Source: Chroococcidiopsis sp. TS-821
Lineage (GTDB): Bacteria; Cyanobacteriota; Cyanobacteriia; Cyanobacteriales; Chroococcidiopsidaceae
Reading direction: 5' to 3'
Length of the DNA: 64,000 bases
Assembly (NCBI RefSeq): GCF_002939305.1
Contig: NZ_MVDI01000004.1
Location: forward strand, 124,001-188,000
Shown here piece after piece: positions 35,416 through 44,803 of the stretch; the stretch's first letter is position 1; every line of letters starts with the position of its first letter. The notes beneath the pieces were generated by a model. The model saw only the letters and a list, made by a program, of their open reading frames with translations. It was not told where the DNA came from and did no database searches. A program made the translations under genes and the position numbers.

Positions 35416-38016
35416 ATGTCACAGTTCTACTTTGATACAGATAATAGCCGCCACAGAGCCTTTGAATTACCAGGGGCAAAACCCCACTACAACCCAGATC
35501 GTCCTGGACAAGTCGAGCATATTTTTTTAGATCTCAATCTAGATATTCCTAGTAAGAGTTATCAGGGAACTTGTGTTATCCAGCTTAAACCGATCCGTAA
35601 TGGCATCGAAAGGTTGACGTTGGACGCTGTGAACCTCAATATTCATTCGGTACATGCTGACGATACGCCGCAAGCATTTGAATATGATGGTTCGCAATTG
35701 CATATTCAACTGGCGTCACCGACTGCTGTTGGTGAAGTCATAAAGATAGCGATCGCCTACTCTGCGGAAAAACCCCAACGCGGGATTTATTTTATAACTC
35801 CCGACCAATACTATCCTCATAAACCAACGCAAGTTTGGACGCAGGGAGAAGATGAAGACTCGCGTTTCTGGTTTCCTTGCTTTGACTACCCTGGACAACT
35901 ATCAACATCTGAGATTCGCGTCCGCGTTCCTAAACCATACATGGCAATTTCCAACGGAACGCTCATCAATACAACTGAAGACGGTGATGCCAAAATTTAC
36001 CACTGGTTACAAGAGCAAGTCCATCCTACTTACCTTATGACACTCGCAGTAGGAGACTTTGCTGAAATTCAAGACGAATGGCAGGGTAAACCTGTCACCT
36101 ACTACGTTGAAAAAGGACGCGAAGCAGACGCACGGCGCAGTATGGGCAAAACACCCCGCATGATTGAATTTTTTAGCGAGAAGTATGGTTATCTTTACCC
36201 TTATCCAAAGTACGCACAAGTTTGTGTAGATGACTTTATTTTTGGGGGAATGGAAAACACCTCTACAACTTTACTAACAGATCGCTGCTTACTTGACGAA
36301 CGCGCTGCACTCGACAACCGGAACACCGAAAGCTTAGTCGCGCACGAACTAGCGCATCAATGGTTTGGCGATCTTGTTGTGATTAAGCATTGGTCTCATG
36401 CTTGGATTAAGGAAGGTATGGCTTCTTACTCAGAGGTCATGTGGACAGAACACGAGTATGGGGCTGAAGAAGCCGCTTATTATCGTTTACTCGAAGCGCG
36501 AAGTTACTTAGCCGAAGATAGCAGTCGTTATCGTCGCCCGATTGTCACGCACGTTTACCGCGAAGCGATTGAATTATACGATCGCCACCTCTACGAAAAA
36601 GGTTCGTGTGTCTATCACATGATTCGTGCTGAATTGGGAGAAGAGTTATTCTGGCAAGCAATTCATACATTCGTTCAGGATAATGCCCATAAAACAGTAG
36701 AAACTGTTGATTTACTACGGGCAATTGAAAAAGCTACAGGAAGAAATTTACTATTTCTCTTTGACCAATACGTTTATCGTGGCGGACATCCTGATTTTAA
36801 AGTTGCTTACACTTGGGATGGAGATAGCAAATTAGCTAAAGTTACCGTGACGCAAACTCAAGCCAAAGAGGCTTCCAACGGTATTAGCAGTGATTTGTTT
36901 GACTTGAAAATTCCGATCGCGTTTGGCTATACCTACGATGCAGAATCTGCTCCTCAATTGAAAACCTTTTCGGTGAGGGTAAGCGAAAAAGAACAGAGTT
37001 TCTATTTCCCCTTAGAGGAAAAACCGCAGTTTGTCAGTTTTGATGTCGGGAATAACTACTTAAAAACAGTCACTTTAGAGTATCCCCTTCCAGAGTTGAA
37101 AGCACAATTAAAACTCGATCCTGACCCAATTTCGCGTATCTATGCAGCGGAAGCTTTGGCGAAAAAAGGTGGACTAGAAGCTGTGAAAGCCCTGTCGCAA
37201 GCTTTAAAACAAGACTCCTTCTGGGGAGTCCGCGCCGAAGTTGCCAAACAACTCGCCCAAGTTAAACTCGATCAAGCCTTTGATGGTTTAGTCGCAGGTT
37301 TAGAAGACGATTGTCCTTTAGTTCGCCGTGCAGTGGTAGAAGCCCTCGCTGATATTAAGACACACCAAAGTTACAAAGCAGTCAAACCCTTCGTAGAAAA
37401 CGGCGATCCTAGCTACTACGTTGAAGCATCAGCAATGAAGGCAATTGGCACGATTGCAGGTGGCACAATCGATACAAAGCCCAAAGAAGAAAAAGTCGTA
37501 AAACTGCTCAAATCAGTTTTAGAACAAAGAGCGGGCTGGAACGAGGTTGTGCGTTCAGGGGCGATCGCAGGTTTGAGTCAAATGAAAACTGCTGAAACAG
37601 CCCTCGACCTCATCTTAGAATACACCAAACTAGGCGTACCGCAAGCCCTACGACTCAGCGCCATTCGCTCCCTCGGTACAATTTCCACAGGGCTGAATCC
37701 TGTCAATCTCGAACGCGTTTTGCAGCAACTCGCAGAACTCTCCCGCGAGTCGTTTTTCCTAACTCAAGTCGCGGTTGTCAGCGCCCTCGGGCAAATGGAA
37801 ACTTCTAAAGCAATTGGAATTCTACAATCTTTGGCAAATCAAACTCCTGATGGACGAGTGCGGCGCATGGCGGAAGAGGCGGTATCGCGAGTGCAATCTG
37901 CGGTTGGTTCGGATCAAAGCGTGAAGCAATTACGTGAAGAAGTTGATGCGCTTAAGCAACAAAATCAAGAACTCAGAAGTCGTCTAGAGAATTTGGAGGC
38001 TAAATCTTCACACTAA
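35416..38016 (+). CDS. M1 family aminopeptidase with C-terminal HEAT repeats
   Basis: 866 residues. Zinc site His310-Glu311-x-x-His314 with Glu333 (HEXXH-x18-E) and the substrate-binding GGMEN loop upstream. After the catalytic domain come a beta-sandwich and, from about 565 to 830, alpha-helical HEAT-like repeats (for example DDCPLVRRAVVEALADI), where classical PepN has a differently shaped helical domain. The last 30 residues are a predicted coiled coil (EEVDALKQQNQELRSRLENL). It removes N-terminal residues from peptides in the cytosol. A terminator-like hairpin follows. Confidence 0.9.
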   Translation: MSQFYFDTDNSRHRAFELPGAKPHYNPDRPGQVEHIFLDLNLDIPSKSYQGTCVIQLKPIRNGIERLTLDAVNLNIHSVHADDTPQAFEYDGSQLHIQLASPTAVGEVIKIAIAYSAEKPQRGIYFITPDQYYPHKPTQVWTQGEDEDSRFWFPCFDYPGQLSTSEIRVRVPKPYMAISNGTLINTTEDGDAKIYHWLQEQVHPTYLMTLAVGDFAEIQDEWQGKPVTYYVEKGREADARRSMGKTPRMIEFFSEKYGYLYPYPKYAQVCVDDFIFGGMENTSTTLLTDRCLLDERAALDNRNTESLVAHELAHQWFGDLVVIKHWSHAWIKEGMASYSEVMWTEHEYGAEEAAYYRLLEARSYLAEDSSRYRRPIVTHVYREAIELYDRHLYEKGSCVYHMIRAELGEELFWQAIHTFVQDNAHKTVETVDLLRAIEKATGRNLLFLFDQYVYRGGHPDFKVAYTWDGDSKLAKVTVTQTQAKEASNGISSDLFDLKIPIAFGYTYDAESAPQLKTFSVRVSEKEQSFYFPLEEKPQFVSFDVGNNYLKTVTLEYPLPELKAQLKLDPDPISRIYAAEALAKKGGLEAVKALSQALKQDSFWGVRAEVAKQLAQVKLDQAFDGLVAGLEDDCPLVRRAVVEALADIKTHQSYKAVKPFVENGDPSYYVEASAMKAIGTIAGGTIDTKPKEEKVVKLLKSVLEQRAGWNEVVRSGAIAGLSQMKTAETALDLILEYTKLGVPQALRLSAIRSLGTISTGLNPVNLERVLQQLAELSRESFFLTQVAVVSALGQMETSKAIGILQSLANQTPDGRVRRMAEEAVSRVQSAVGSDQSVKQLREEVDALKQQNQELRSRLENLEAKSSH

Positions 38017-38386
38017 TCTTACGGATAAGCGGTTGGGAAAGCTGATAGCAAAATACAATAGAACTTGTTTTGTTCTCTCAGCTTTCCTTTAGAAATTTGC
38101 TTGATAGCAAAATGCTGTCGCGCCTCTACCTACTAGACTCTTTCTGCGGAAAGAAATTTGTAATTTTTCTTATTATTTATTTGTAGTTTTATATACTATA
38201 GTTAAGAAAAAGATAAAGTTTGACCGTAAGTCTCAAAATTAAATTGCTAGCAGGCTGACCGGAAATCTTTATCTACAAACTGATTGATCTAAGTACAGAC
38301 TAACAAGTCGTGCCAGCATCTGCAGTAACGAGTGTTACTAAAGGTTGCAGATATCAGTGATTCCAGTATGAGAGGCAATTAAAGGC
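38017..38386 (+). other. Spacer with terminator-like hairpin and upstream region of the kinase gene
   Basis: Holds a hairpin at 38036-38087 (listed separately) and about 300 bases of AT-rich sequence before the ABC1-type gene. TGATAGCAAAAT occurs at 38043-38054 and again at 38102-38113. No ORF with coding features is visible. Confidence 0.5.
38036..38087 (+). terminator. Putative terminator hairpin after the aminopeptidase gene
   Basis: GGAAAGCTGA (38036-38045) and TCAGCTTTCC (38078-38087) pair perfectly over ten bases and are followed by TTT. The large loop holds an inner pair AGAAC/GTTCT. It starts 20 bases after the stop codon. The T-tract is short, so termination is probable but not certain. 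Confidence 0.6.
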
Positions 38387-40099
38387 GTGGGTCAGTATCA
38401 ACTTGCTCAGAATAACCGCCATTACGATCCGGAAGCGATCGCGCGTTACTATCGCTACCGTCCTTGGTTAGTATTGTGGCGGGCTTGTACGATTGTTTGG
38501 TATTTTGCTGGGTTTATCTTGGGTTTGTATTGGGATAAGTGGCAAAATCGCGAAGAACAAAACAAGTTTAAACGAGCAGCGCAGTTACGGCGAATTCTGA
38601 CTCGCCTAGGACCAACATTCATCAAAGTTGGTCAAGCGCTTTCTACTAGACCTGACCTGATTCGCAAAGATTTTCTCGACGAATTAACTAAACTACAAGA
38701 CCAACTACCGCCTTTTGATAACGCGATCGCGTTTCAAATTATTGAAACTGAACTAAATCGCTCGGTTCAAGAGATATATAGCGAAATTTCACTAGATCCA
38801 GTTGCTGCAGCGAGTCTTGGTCAAGTGTATCGGGCGCGGTTGCATAGTGGTGAAGAAGTTGCCGTGAAGGTACAGCGCCCAAATTTGCGCCCTGTACTGA
38901 CCCTCGACCTGTACTTGATGCGGTGGGCAGCAGGGTGGATATCGCCTTGGCTACCGCTGAATCTCGGTCACGATCTCAAAATGATTGTAGACGAGTTCGG
39001 CACTAAGTTGTTTGAAGAAATTGACTATCTCAATGAAGCGCGCAACGCCGAAAAGTTTGCGACAAATTTCCGTAACGACCTCCGCGTTAAAGTTCCCGCA
39101 ATTTATTGGCGCTTTACTGCGACTCGCGTCTTAACGCTTGAATGGATTAACGGCTTCAAACTCACAGATATACAAAGTATTCGCGAAGCGGGCTTAGATA
39201 CGAATGAATTAATTGAAATCGGTGTCACAGCAGGGTTGCAGCAGCTATTAGAGCACGGTTTCTTTCATGCCGATCCCCATCCAGGAAATTTGTTTGCGAT
39301 GCCTGATGGTCGGATAGCATACATCGACTTTGGCATGATGGATCAGCTCAGTGAATTGATGAAAGAAACTTTAGTTGACGCGATCGTGCATCTTGTCAAC
39401 AAAGACTATAACGAGTTAGCTGCTGATTTTGTCAAACTCGGATTTTTAACTCCAGACACGAATATTTGCCCAATTGTCCCGGCGCTAGAAGCCGTACTTG
39501 GCGAAGCGATCGGTCAAAGCGTTGGGGACTTTAACTTCAAATCAATCACTGATTCGTTTTCAGAGTTGATGTATGATTACCCCTTCCGCGTTCCCGCACA
39601 ATTTGCCTTAATTATTCGTTCTTTGGTAACGCAAGAAGGAATTGCGTTGAGTCTGAACCCGAACTTTAAGATTGTTGAAGTATCGTATCCTTATGTGGCA
39701 CGACGATTATTGACAGGAGAAACACCTCAACTGCGACGCAGACTACTCAATGTATTGTTCAAAGATGGTAAGTTTCAGTGGGAACGACTAGAAAACTTAA
39801 TTGTCATCGCCCAAGCTGACAAAAGTTTTGACTTATTACCAACCGCGCAATTAGGTTTGCAGTACCTTCTATCAGAAGAAGGTAAGTTTTTACGACAGCA
39901 ACTTTTACTAGCTTTAACCGAAGACGATCGCCTGCATACCGCAGAAGTTCAACGAATTTGGAATCTCGTCAAAGGTGAGTTAAAGCCAAATCGCCTCTTA
40001 ACTGTCGCGTTAGATGCTTTAACCGAGATTTCAAAAGAGCGCAAAGCAGCAATTTTACCGATTGTTAATTCCTTTGCAATTTTCCCTAAACAGCACTAA
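38387..40099 (+). CDS. ABC1/AarF/UbiB-family atypical kinase
   Basis: 570 residues, GTG start. Contains the family-defining KxGQ motif (TFIKVGQALSTRPDL), the Ala-rich nucleotide loop AAASLGQVYRA, the VK of VAVKVQRP, and the catalytic HADPHPGNLF followed by the DFG-type YIDFGM. A hydrophobic segment near 30-48 suggests membrane association. UbiB-type proteins support prenylquinone synthesis or homeostasis and in cyanobacteria probably plastoquinone or tocopherol-related lipids; the exact role is inferred. A small membrane-protein gene follows by 17 bases. Confidence 0.92.
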   Translation: MGQYQLAQNNRHYDPEAIARYYRYRPWLVLWRACTIVWYFAGFILGLYWDKWQNREEQNKFKRAAQLRRILTRLGPTFIKVGQALSTRPDLIRKDFLDELTKLQDQLPPFDNAIAFQIIETELNRSVQEIYSEISLDPVAAASLGQVYRARLHSGEEVAVKVQRPNLRPVLTLDLYLMRWAAGWISPWLPLNLGHDLKMIVDEFGTKLFEEIDYLNEARNAEKFATNFRNDLRVKVPAIYWRFTATRVLTLEWINGFKLTDIQSIREAGLDTNELIEIGVTAGLQQLLEHGFFHADPHPGNLFAMPDGRIAYIDFGMMDQLSELMKETLVDAIVHLVNKDYNELAADFVKLGFLTPDTNICPIVPALEAVLGEAIGQSVGDFNFKSITDSFSELMYDYPFRVPAQFALIIRSLVTQEGIALSLNPNFKIVEVSYPYVARRLLTGETPQLRRRLLNVLFKDGKFQWERLENLIVIAQADKSFDLLPTAQLGLQYLLSEEGKFLRQQLLLALTEDDRLHTAEVQRIWNLVKGELKPNRLLTVALDALTEISKERKAAILPIVNSFAIFPKQH

Positions 40100-40116
40100 T
40101 AAACTCGGAGTTATTC

Positions 40117-40488
40117 ATGTACTATTTGCCAGAGCCACCATACTTTTTAATGATTGCAGGTTTTTTAGTATCGCTAACTTCAGGTTCGGCGTTTGGGGCA
40201 AGTTTAAAGCAAATTGTGCAAAATTGGTCGAGCGATCGCATTAGTAGTATGAGTTCGCAATTGCCCACTGTGTCGTTAGTTGTCCCCTTTGTAGGTATGA
40301 CTATCGGCGTGTACTTATTTCTGTCTGCGGGTTTAGAAGTCTTTGGTTTTCCAGGCTTAATTGCTTATGTTGTTGCACTACCGCTGACTTTATTTCTCGG
40401 TATACTCATTTGGCGACAGCTGGGTAGTATGTTGACACTAGCGGAAAAAGAAGGCTTTGCAGCAATCGATATAGATAGTTGGCGTTAA
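40117..40488 (+). CDS. Conserved small membrane protein
   Basis: 123 residues with about three hydrophobic segments (around 8-27, 50-68, 75-103). No family name comes to mind. It follows the ABC1-type kinase gene by 17 bases on the same strand, so the two are probably cotranscribed. CGGAG precedes the ATG. Coding use and membrane pattern support a real gene; function unknown. Confidence 0.75.
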   Translation: MYYLPEPPYFLMIAGFLVSLTSGSAFGASLKQIVQNWSSDRISSMSSQLPTVSLVVPFVGMTIGVYLFLSAGLEVFGFPGLIAYVVALPLTLFLGILIWRQLGSMLTLAEKEGFAAIDIDSWR

Positions 40489-40529
40489 GTTAAGTAGAAG
40501 AGCAGGCAAGCAGGCAACACAAAGAATTT

Positions 40530-41885
40530 TTAACTCAGATGTTGGCTTAACTCTTGACGCAGGCGGTAGAGAATTGTATTGGGTTCGACTTGCGCCAAAA
40601 TTTCTTCAATAACAGTACTCGTTCCGAGTTGTCCCCAAGTACAGCCGCGTTCTAAGTAGACTTGGGCAGCGCGTCCGACGATGTAAGAGCCATAACCAGC
40701 AATACTACCTTGGGCGATCGCCGTACCAAAATAAGCAGTTAAGTTGCCAGGATTTTCACCGCTAGCAACTGCTGCAGTACTTTTACCCAAACCCAGAAAT
40801 ATCCCGGTTCCAAGTTCAGCTAAGAGTAAACCGCCAGAACTTAGTACAATTCTGTGCAAAAGCTTCGCAGCTTCATAGCCTGTCATTGGTAAACCGTACA
40901 CGCGTGCCAAAGAGCGAATTAAAACCAAATCAGCAACAACGCCACCGAGTAAATCGAGAAACGCAATTGGATTGAGTGCGACTGCTAGCGCTTTGTACTT
41001 GGTAAACTGCCAGATTAAATCTTCAGCTTCCTGCTGACGCAATTCTATTGTTTTATGCGCAATTTTTGCTGTTGCTTCGCGGGCTTGTACCAACGCATTC
41101 AAAGCTAAAAGCGATCGCCCTTCGCGATTGAGAATCCTCAAAATTGCCAGCTTCAGTTCAGCAATCTGTGGTGGTGGCGTCTCTAATTCGTAGGTGACAT
41201 TGCCATCAGCCCATTCGACACGCACTTCCATCGGTGCGGGTTCGGCTGCTACCATAACAATCTCATCAGGAGACACCATTTCATTCTGCGTTGCAGCAAG
41301 TTGCCGCAAATTGTTGTAGATTGCCTGGCGATCGGTGTCAGGATACAAATCTATTTTGTTGAAAACTAATATTAGGGGTTTTTGCGCTTGCCGCAACTCA
41401 CACAAGGCTTGATATTCCGTCCGCGTAATATCACCAGCGACAACAAACAAAATCAGATCAGCTTGACGCGCGACATCCCGCGCCATTTGAGCGCGTATGT
41501 GTCCTTCGATTTCGTCTAAGCCAGGCGTATCAATCAACTCTACTTGGACTTTACCTTTTTCACTCGGAGTCCACCGCACCGAACGCGGGTATTGCGTAAC
41601 ACCATGAAGCGGTCCAGTTTGGAGAATTTTCTCTCCTATCAATGCATTCAACACCGCTGACTTACCGCGGCTCACTAAACCAAACGCCGCGATGCGCACC
41701 ACATTGGAATCAAGTTTGTTGAGTGCTGCGTTGAGAATCTCAATTTCCGGTTTAACTAATCCTGGAAGATCGCGACTTGAAGGCTTTCGCCCTCCCGAGC
41801 GCATTAGATGCGAATACCACGACAGCGCTTGCCGCAAGCTTGCTTTAGCACGGTTTAAATGAGACTCTTGTTGACTAGTACGCAC
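40530..41885 (-). CDS. GTP-binding protein with C-terminal DUF697 membrane domain
   Basis: 451 residues. The GTPase domain (about 55-215) has P-loop GLVSRGKSAVLN, G3 DTPGLDE and G4 NKID. The C-terminal half carries hydrophobic helices typical of DUF697 (EAAKLLHRIVLSSGGLLLAELGTG). Such Era-like DUF697 proteins associate with membranes in bacteria and plastids, with no firmly established role. A second member, different in sequence, lies about 500 bases away in the same direction. Confidence 0.88.
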   Translation of the reverse strand: MRTSQQESHLNRAKASLRQALSWYSHLMRSGGRKPSSRDLPGLVKPEIEILNAALNKLDSNVVRIAAFGLVSRGKSAVLNALIGEKILQTGPLHGVTQYPRSVRWTPSEKGKVQVELIDTPGLDEIEGHIRAQMARDVARQADLILFVVAGDITRTEYQALCELRQAQKPLILVFNKIDLYPDTDRQAIYNNLRQLAATQNEMVSPDEIVMVAAEPAPMEVRVEWADGNVTYELETPPPQIAELKLAILRILNREGRSLLALNALVQAREATAKIAHKTIELRQQEAEDLIWQFTKYKALAVALNPIAFLDLLGGVVADLVLIRSLARVYGLPMTGYEAAKLLHRIVLSSGGLLLAELGTGIFLGLGKSTAAVASGENPGNLTAYFGTAIAQGSIAGYGSYIVGRAAQVYLERGCTWGQLGTSTVIEEILAQVEPNTILYRLRQELSQHLS

Positions 41886-42402
41886 TATAAGAACGAAACC
41901 TACAAATTGATTCTTAACAAAAATGACTTGGTTGTGCTGTTTCTATCGTAAGCTGATTTAACTATTTTGACTGGTACTAGGTTAAATTAACCTCAGTTTT
42001 ATTTAAAAGGATAAATCTCTGCCTTAAGCAAAAAGATTTTGTTGCACTCATTCCAAGATGAACTGAAGTCTCGTATTGAATTTTACAATTCAATTGGTGT
42101 TGCTGAACAAGAGTAAGAGCTTCTCCTCTACAGTTGAAAAAAGAAAAAAGGGGGAGAGAAAACCAAAGCTTTCAAATTCCCCCTATATGGCTACTGTGTA
42201 CGCGCAAGCGATCTAAATCAGTCAAGTCTCTAGCAAACCGCCCCTTAGTTCCAATTCTAGGAAAATTAAGCTGTTCAAAGTTTCCCAAACATCGGGGATC
42301 GAACCAAAGTCTATCTGATATATGAATACACCGTAGCCATCTATGAGAGATTGCTCCTCCAATACTTAACGATTCATACATTGATTTCGCAATGCTACTA
42401 AC
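41886..42402 (+). other. Intergenic stretch between the two GTPase genes
   Basis: About 520 bases without a convincing gene. ATTGAATT (42075-42082) and AATTCAAT (42087-42094) make a perfect hairpin with a four-base loop. The part from about 42225 to 42305 looks like a decayed copy of a C-rich/G-rich palindromic repeat. Short ORFs on both strands (42134-42381) overlap this repeat and are discounted. Confidence 0.55.
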
Positions 42403-43848
42403 CTATGATTCAGCAAGTTGCGGTTGCGATCGTTGTGGTAATAAACGCTCAACGCCCTGCTTAACAAAGCTTTGTAGGAAAGCCACCTGCTGGTTTTGCT
42501 GGAATACTCTTTGTAAGGTTTGGCTCAACTTGTCTAAATTGAGCTTCTCAGAGTCAATTGCAACTTCCTGTGCTTGGAAATATTCGACTAAACTCAAACC
42601 TGCTAACCGCGTGAGATATGCAGCACTGATGCCTTGGACTGCTCCGCCGGCTACAAAGGTGACTGCATTACTTTTTAACACTGTGCTTACAGCTTTTGTC
42701 GAAAGTTCAACTAAACCCAACTTCACCATCAAACTTCCCATCGTGCCAGCGACAGTTTGGGCTTGTTGAAGCGAGAATTTCTGCTGATAAATCGCACCCA
42801 ATTCGGTGACGAGTTGAGCATTGATGGCAGCAGTTGCGAGGAGATCGAGCGCGGGTATGGGATTGGCAAACGCCGCCGCCGCTGCAATCCATTGATATTG
42901 TTCGATAATTGGAATTGCGCGATCGCGTCTAACCTGATTGAGTAATGTTTTCGCTTCAGCTTTTAGCGTTAAGGCTTGCCGTTGTGTTGTTGCCCAAATA
43001 AGTTGTTGTCTTTCTTGTGTCGCAATTGTCACTAGGCGATCGCGCAGTTGTTCAATGATGGGTGCGCGTTGTTCTCGCCATTCTTGGATCGTACCATCTG
43101 CTGCGTGTTGACGTACTTTAACGTCACCCAAAGATGCGGCGATCGCGATGATATCTTCAACTTTAAGTAGCGCATGCATCCGCTGTTGCAGGGCGTGTAA
43201 TACGACGGCGCGTTCTTCCGTAATGTGTTGATCTTGCTTATTAAACACAAGTAGAGTGCGTTGTCGATTAACGGCAATTAACTGCTGCAAAGTTTGAAAT
43301 TCTGTCTCTGTAAGATCGCCATTTGTTACAAATAACACTAAGTCAGCAGCATTGGCTTGTGCGAGTGCCGTTGTTTCCGCTTGGCGATCGCGATCGGTAC
43401 TTGTAAATAATGCAGGTGTGTCTTGGAAACTTAGTTTCTGTCCAAATGACAGCTGGTGCAACACATCGACAAGGGTTGTTTTACCAACAGCTTTACCACC
43501 AACGACGGCTACGCGTAGTTCTTGGCGTTCAATTTCGCTGTTAAGTTGAACAAGTTGTTGGCGCAGCTGCGCGGGTTCTTCAGCTTCTGCGGCTAAGCAT
43601 TCAATCACGCTTGCTGCTTGCGCGATCGCTTTTTCCACAGTTTCTCGCGTGACGGGTGAGTTATCGACAACTTGTTGTTTTGGCGTTTTTTGTCGGAATA
43701 ACCACAAAGTTCCACCCACTGCGATCGCGCCTATGATGCCATACTCACCTAATTGCACAATAGAGTGGTGCCAGCTTTGTAATATCCACAAAGAGAAGGA
43801 TAAGCCTACTCCACCCACTAAAATTGGTCGCCGCAACTGAACAGCCAT
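42403..43848 (-). CDS. Second GTP-binding protein with DUF697-type domain
   Basis: 481 residues from the ATG at 43848; the frame stays open upstream to 44040 but that part has no homology and enters the neighbouring pseudogene region. Two hydrophobic stretches near the N-terminus (about 6-22 and 32-48) probably anchor it. GTPase motifs: P-loop GGKAVGKTTLV, G3-like DTPALF and G4 NKQD. The C-terminal hydrophobic region includes IPALDLLATAAINAQLV and resembles that of the adjacent family member. Role unknown. Confidence 0.85.
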   Translation of the reverse strand: MAVQLRRPILVGGVGLSFSLWILQSWHHSIVQLGEYGIIGAIAVGGTLWLFRQKTPKQQVVDNSPVTRETVEKAIAQAASVIECLAAEAEEPAQLRQQLVQLNSEIERQELRVAVVGGKAVGKTTLVDVLHQLSFGQKLSFQDTPALFTSTDRDRQAETTALAQANAADLVLFVTNGDLTETEFQTLQQLIAVNRQRTLLVFNKQDQHITEERAVVLHALQQRMHALLKVEDIIAIAASLGDVKVRQHAADGTIQEWREQRAPIIEQLRDRLVTIATQERQQLIWATTQRQALTLKAEAKTLLNQVRRDRAIPIIEQYQWIAAAAAFANPIPALDLLATAAINAQLVTELGAIYQQKFSLQQAQTVAGTMGSLMVKLGLVELSTKAVSTVLKSNAVTFVAGGAVQGISAAYLTRLAGLSLVEYFQAQEVAIDSEKLNLDKLSQTLQRVFQQNQQVAFLQSFVKQGVERLLPQRSQPQLAES

Positions 43849-43930
43849 GATTAAATGCGAATAACTTGTAATCCCTTCTATTCCAGCATAGAACAAAATT
43901 TTATGAAAGCAATTAGCGATCCTAGGAGGA

Positions 43931-44638
43931 TTGACGTTCGATTTACAGAACAAAGTTATTTTAGTGACAGGAAGAGCGCGTGGAATTGACGCGCAAGCTG
44001 GAGCGTACGCAATTTTACATACAATCGGCAGCCTCAGCACAAGCGCTTGCCAAAGAAATCGGTGACGATCGCTGTTACTTAGTACAAACCGAGCTTGCTG
44101 TTCTCAATGCTAGTCAAACTTTATGGCAAAAAGCGATCGCCTGGCGCGGACAAATTGATGTGTTGGTAAACAACGCGGGAATTATTCAAGCAGCTTGTAT
44201 CGATGACGAGCTTCATCTGTAAAGTAGCGCATGGCAGACGACTGTACAAGTTAACTTAATTGCGGTTGCCGATTTGTGTGTGGAATAATTATCAATATTG
44301 CTAGTCGTGCAGCCTTTCGCGGTGACGCTCCAGACTATATTCACTGCGCTGCATCCAAAGGCGGTGCGATCGCTTTAACCCGCAGTATCGCGCGGGGATT
44401 TGCTGCTGATAACATTCTTGCTTTTGCAATTGCGTCTGATGCTGTTAAAACCGAGAAGGCAGACACATTTATTCAAGAGTACGGCGAAGCGGCTGTTACT
44501 CGCGACATTTCCTTGGGGAAAATTGCTCCACCATAAGACGTGGCTAATGTTATTGCTTTTTTAGCTTCTGGGTTAGCCTTCCACGCGACTGGGACAACAA
44601 TTGATACCAATGGAGCATTTTATATGCACTCATCCTAA
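43931..44638 (+). pseudogene. Decayed short-chain dehydrogenase/reductase gene
   Basis: Remnants of an SDR in order but in different frames: KVILVTGRARGI (cofactor loop with Gly changes) in frame from 43952, then SAASAQALAKEIG and VLVNNAGIIQ in another frame up to a stop at 44220-44222, then IINIASRAAFRGD and CAASKGGAIALTRSIARG from about 44282, a stop at 44534-44536, and finally the SDR-typical VIAFLASG...GTTIDTNGAFY in the same frame to 44638. At least two frameshifts and one internal stop, and the catalytic Tyr of YxxxK is Cys in CAASK. It cannot encode a functional enzyme. Confidence 0.88.
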
Positions 44639-44672
44639 AATAAAACCTCGCAATCGTCTAAAGATTACGAGG
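44637..44672 (-). terminator. Intrinsic terminator of the initiator tRNA gene
   Basis: On the minus strand, CCTCGTAATC and GATTGCGAGG pair (one G-T wobble) around a seven-base loop and are followed by TTTTATTTT. It lies 14 bases after the tRNA 3' end. Confidence 0.88.
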
Positions 44673-44686
44673 AATCATTCTTGATT

Positions 44687-44763
<77 letters not shown>

Positions 44764-44803
44764 TCAACTTATCTAATATAACTTATTATGCTAATTTTAG
44801 CAA

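Noticed and set aside
42285-42315. TTCGATCCCC-like T-arm of a tRNA on the minus strand
   Set aside because: No flanking acceptor, D or anticodon arms can be folded around it; the T stem itself is mismatched.
42134-42381. Short ORFs on both strands between the GTPase genes
   Set aside because: They overlap a decayed palindromic repeat and have no homology.
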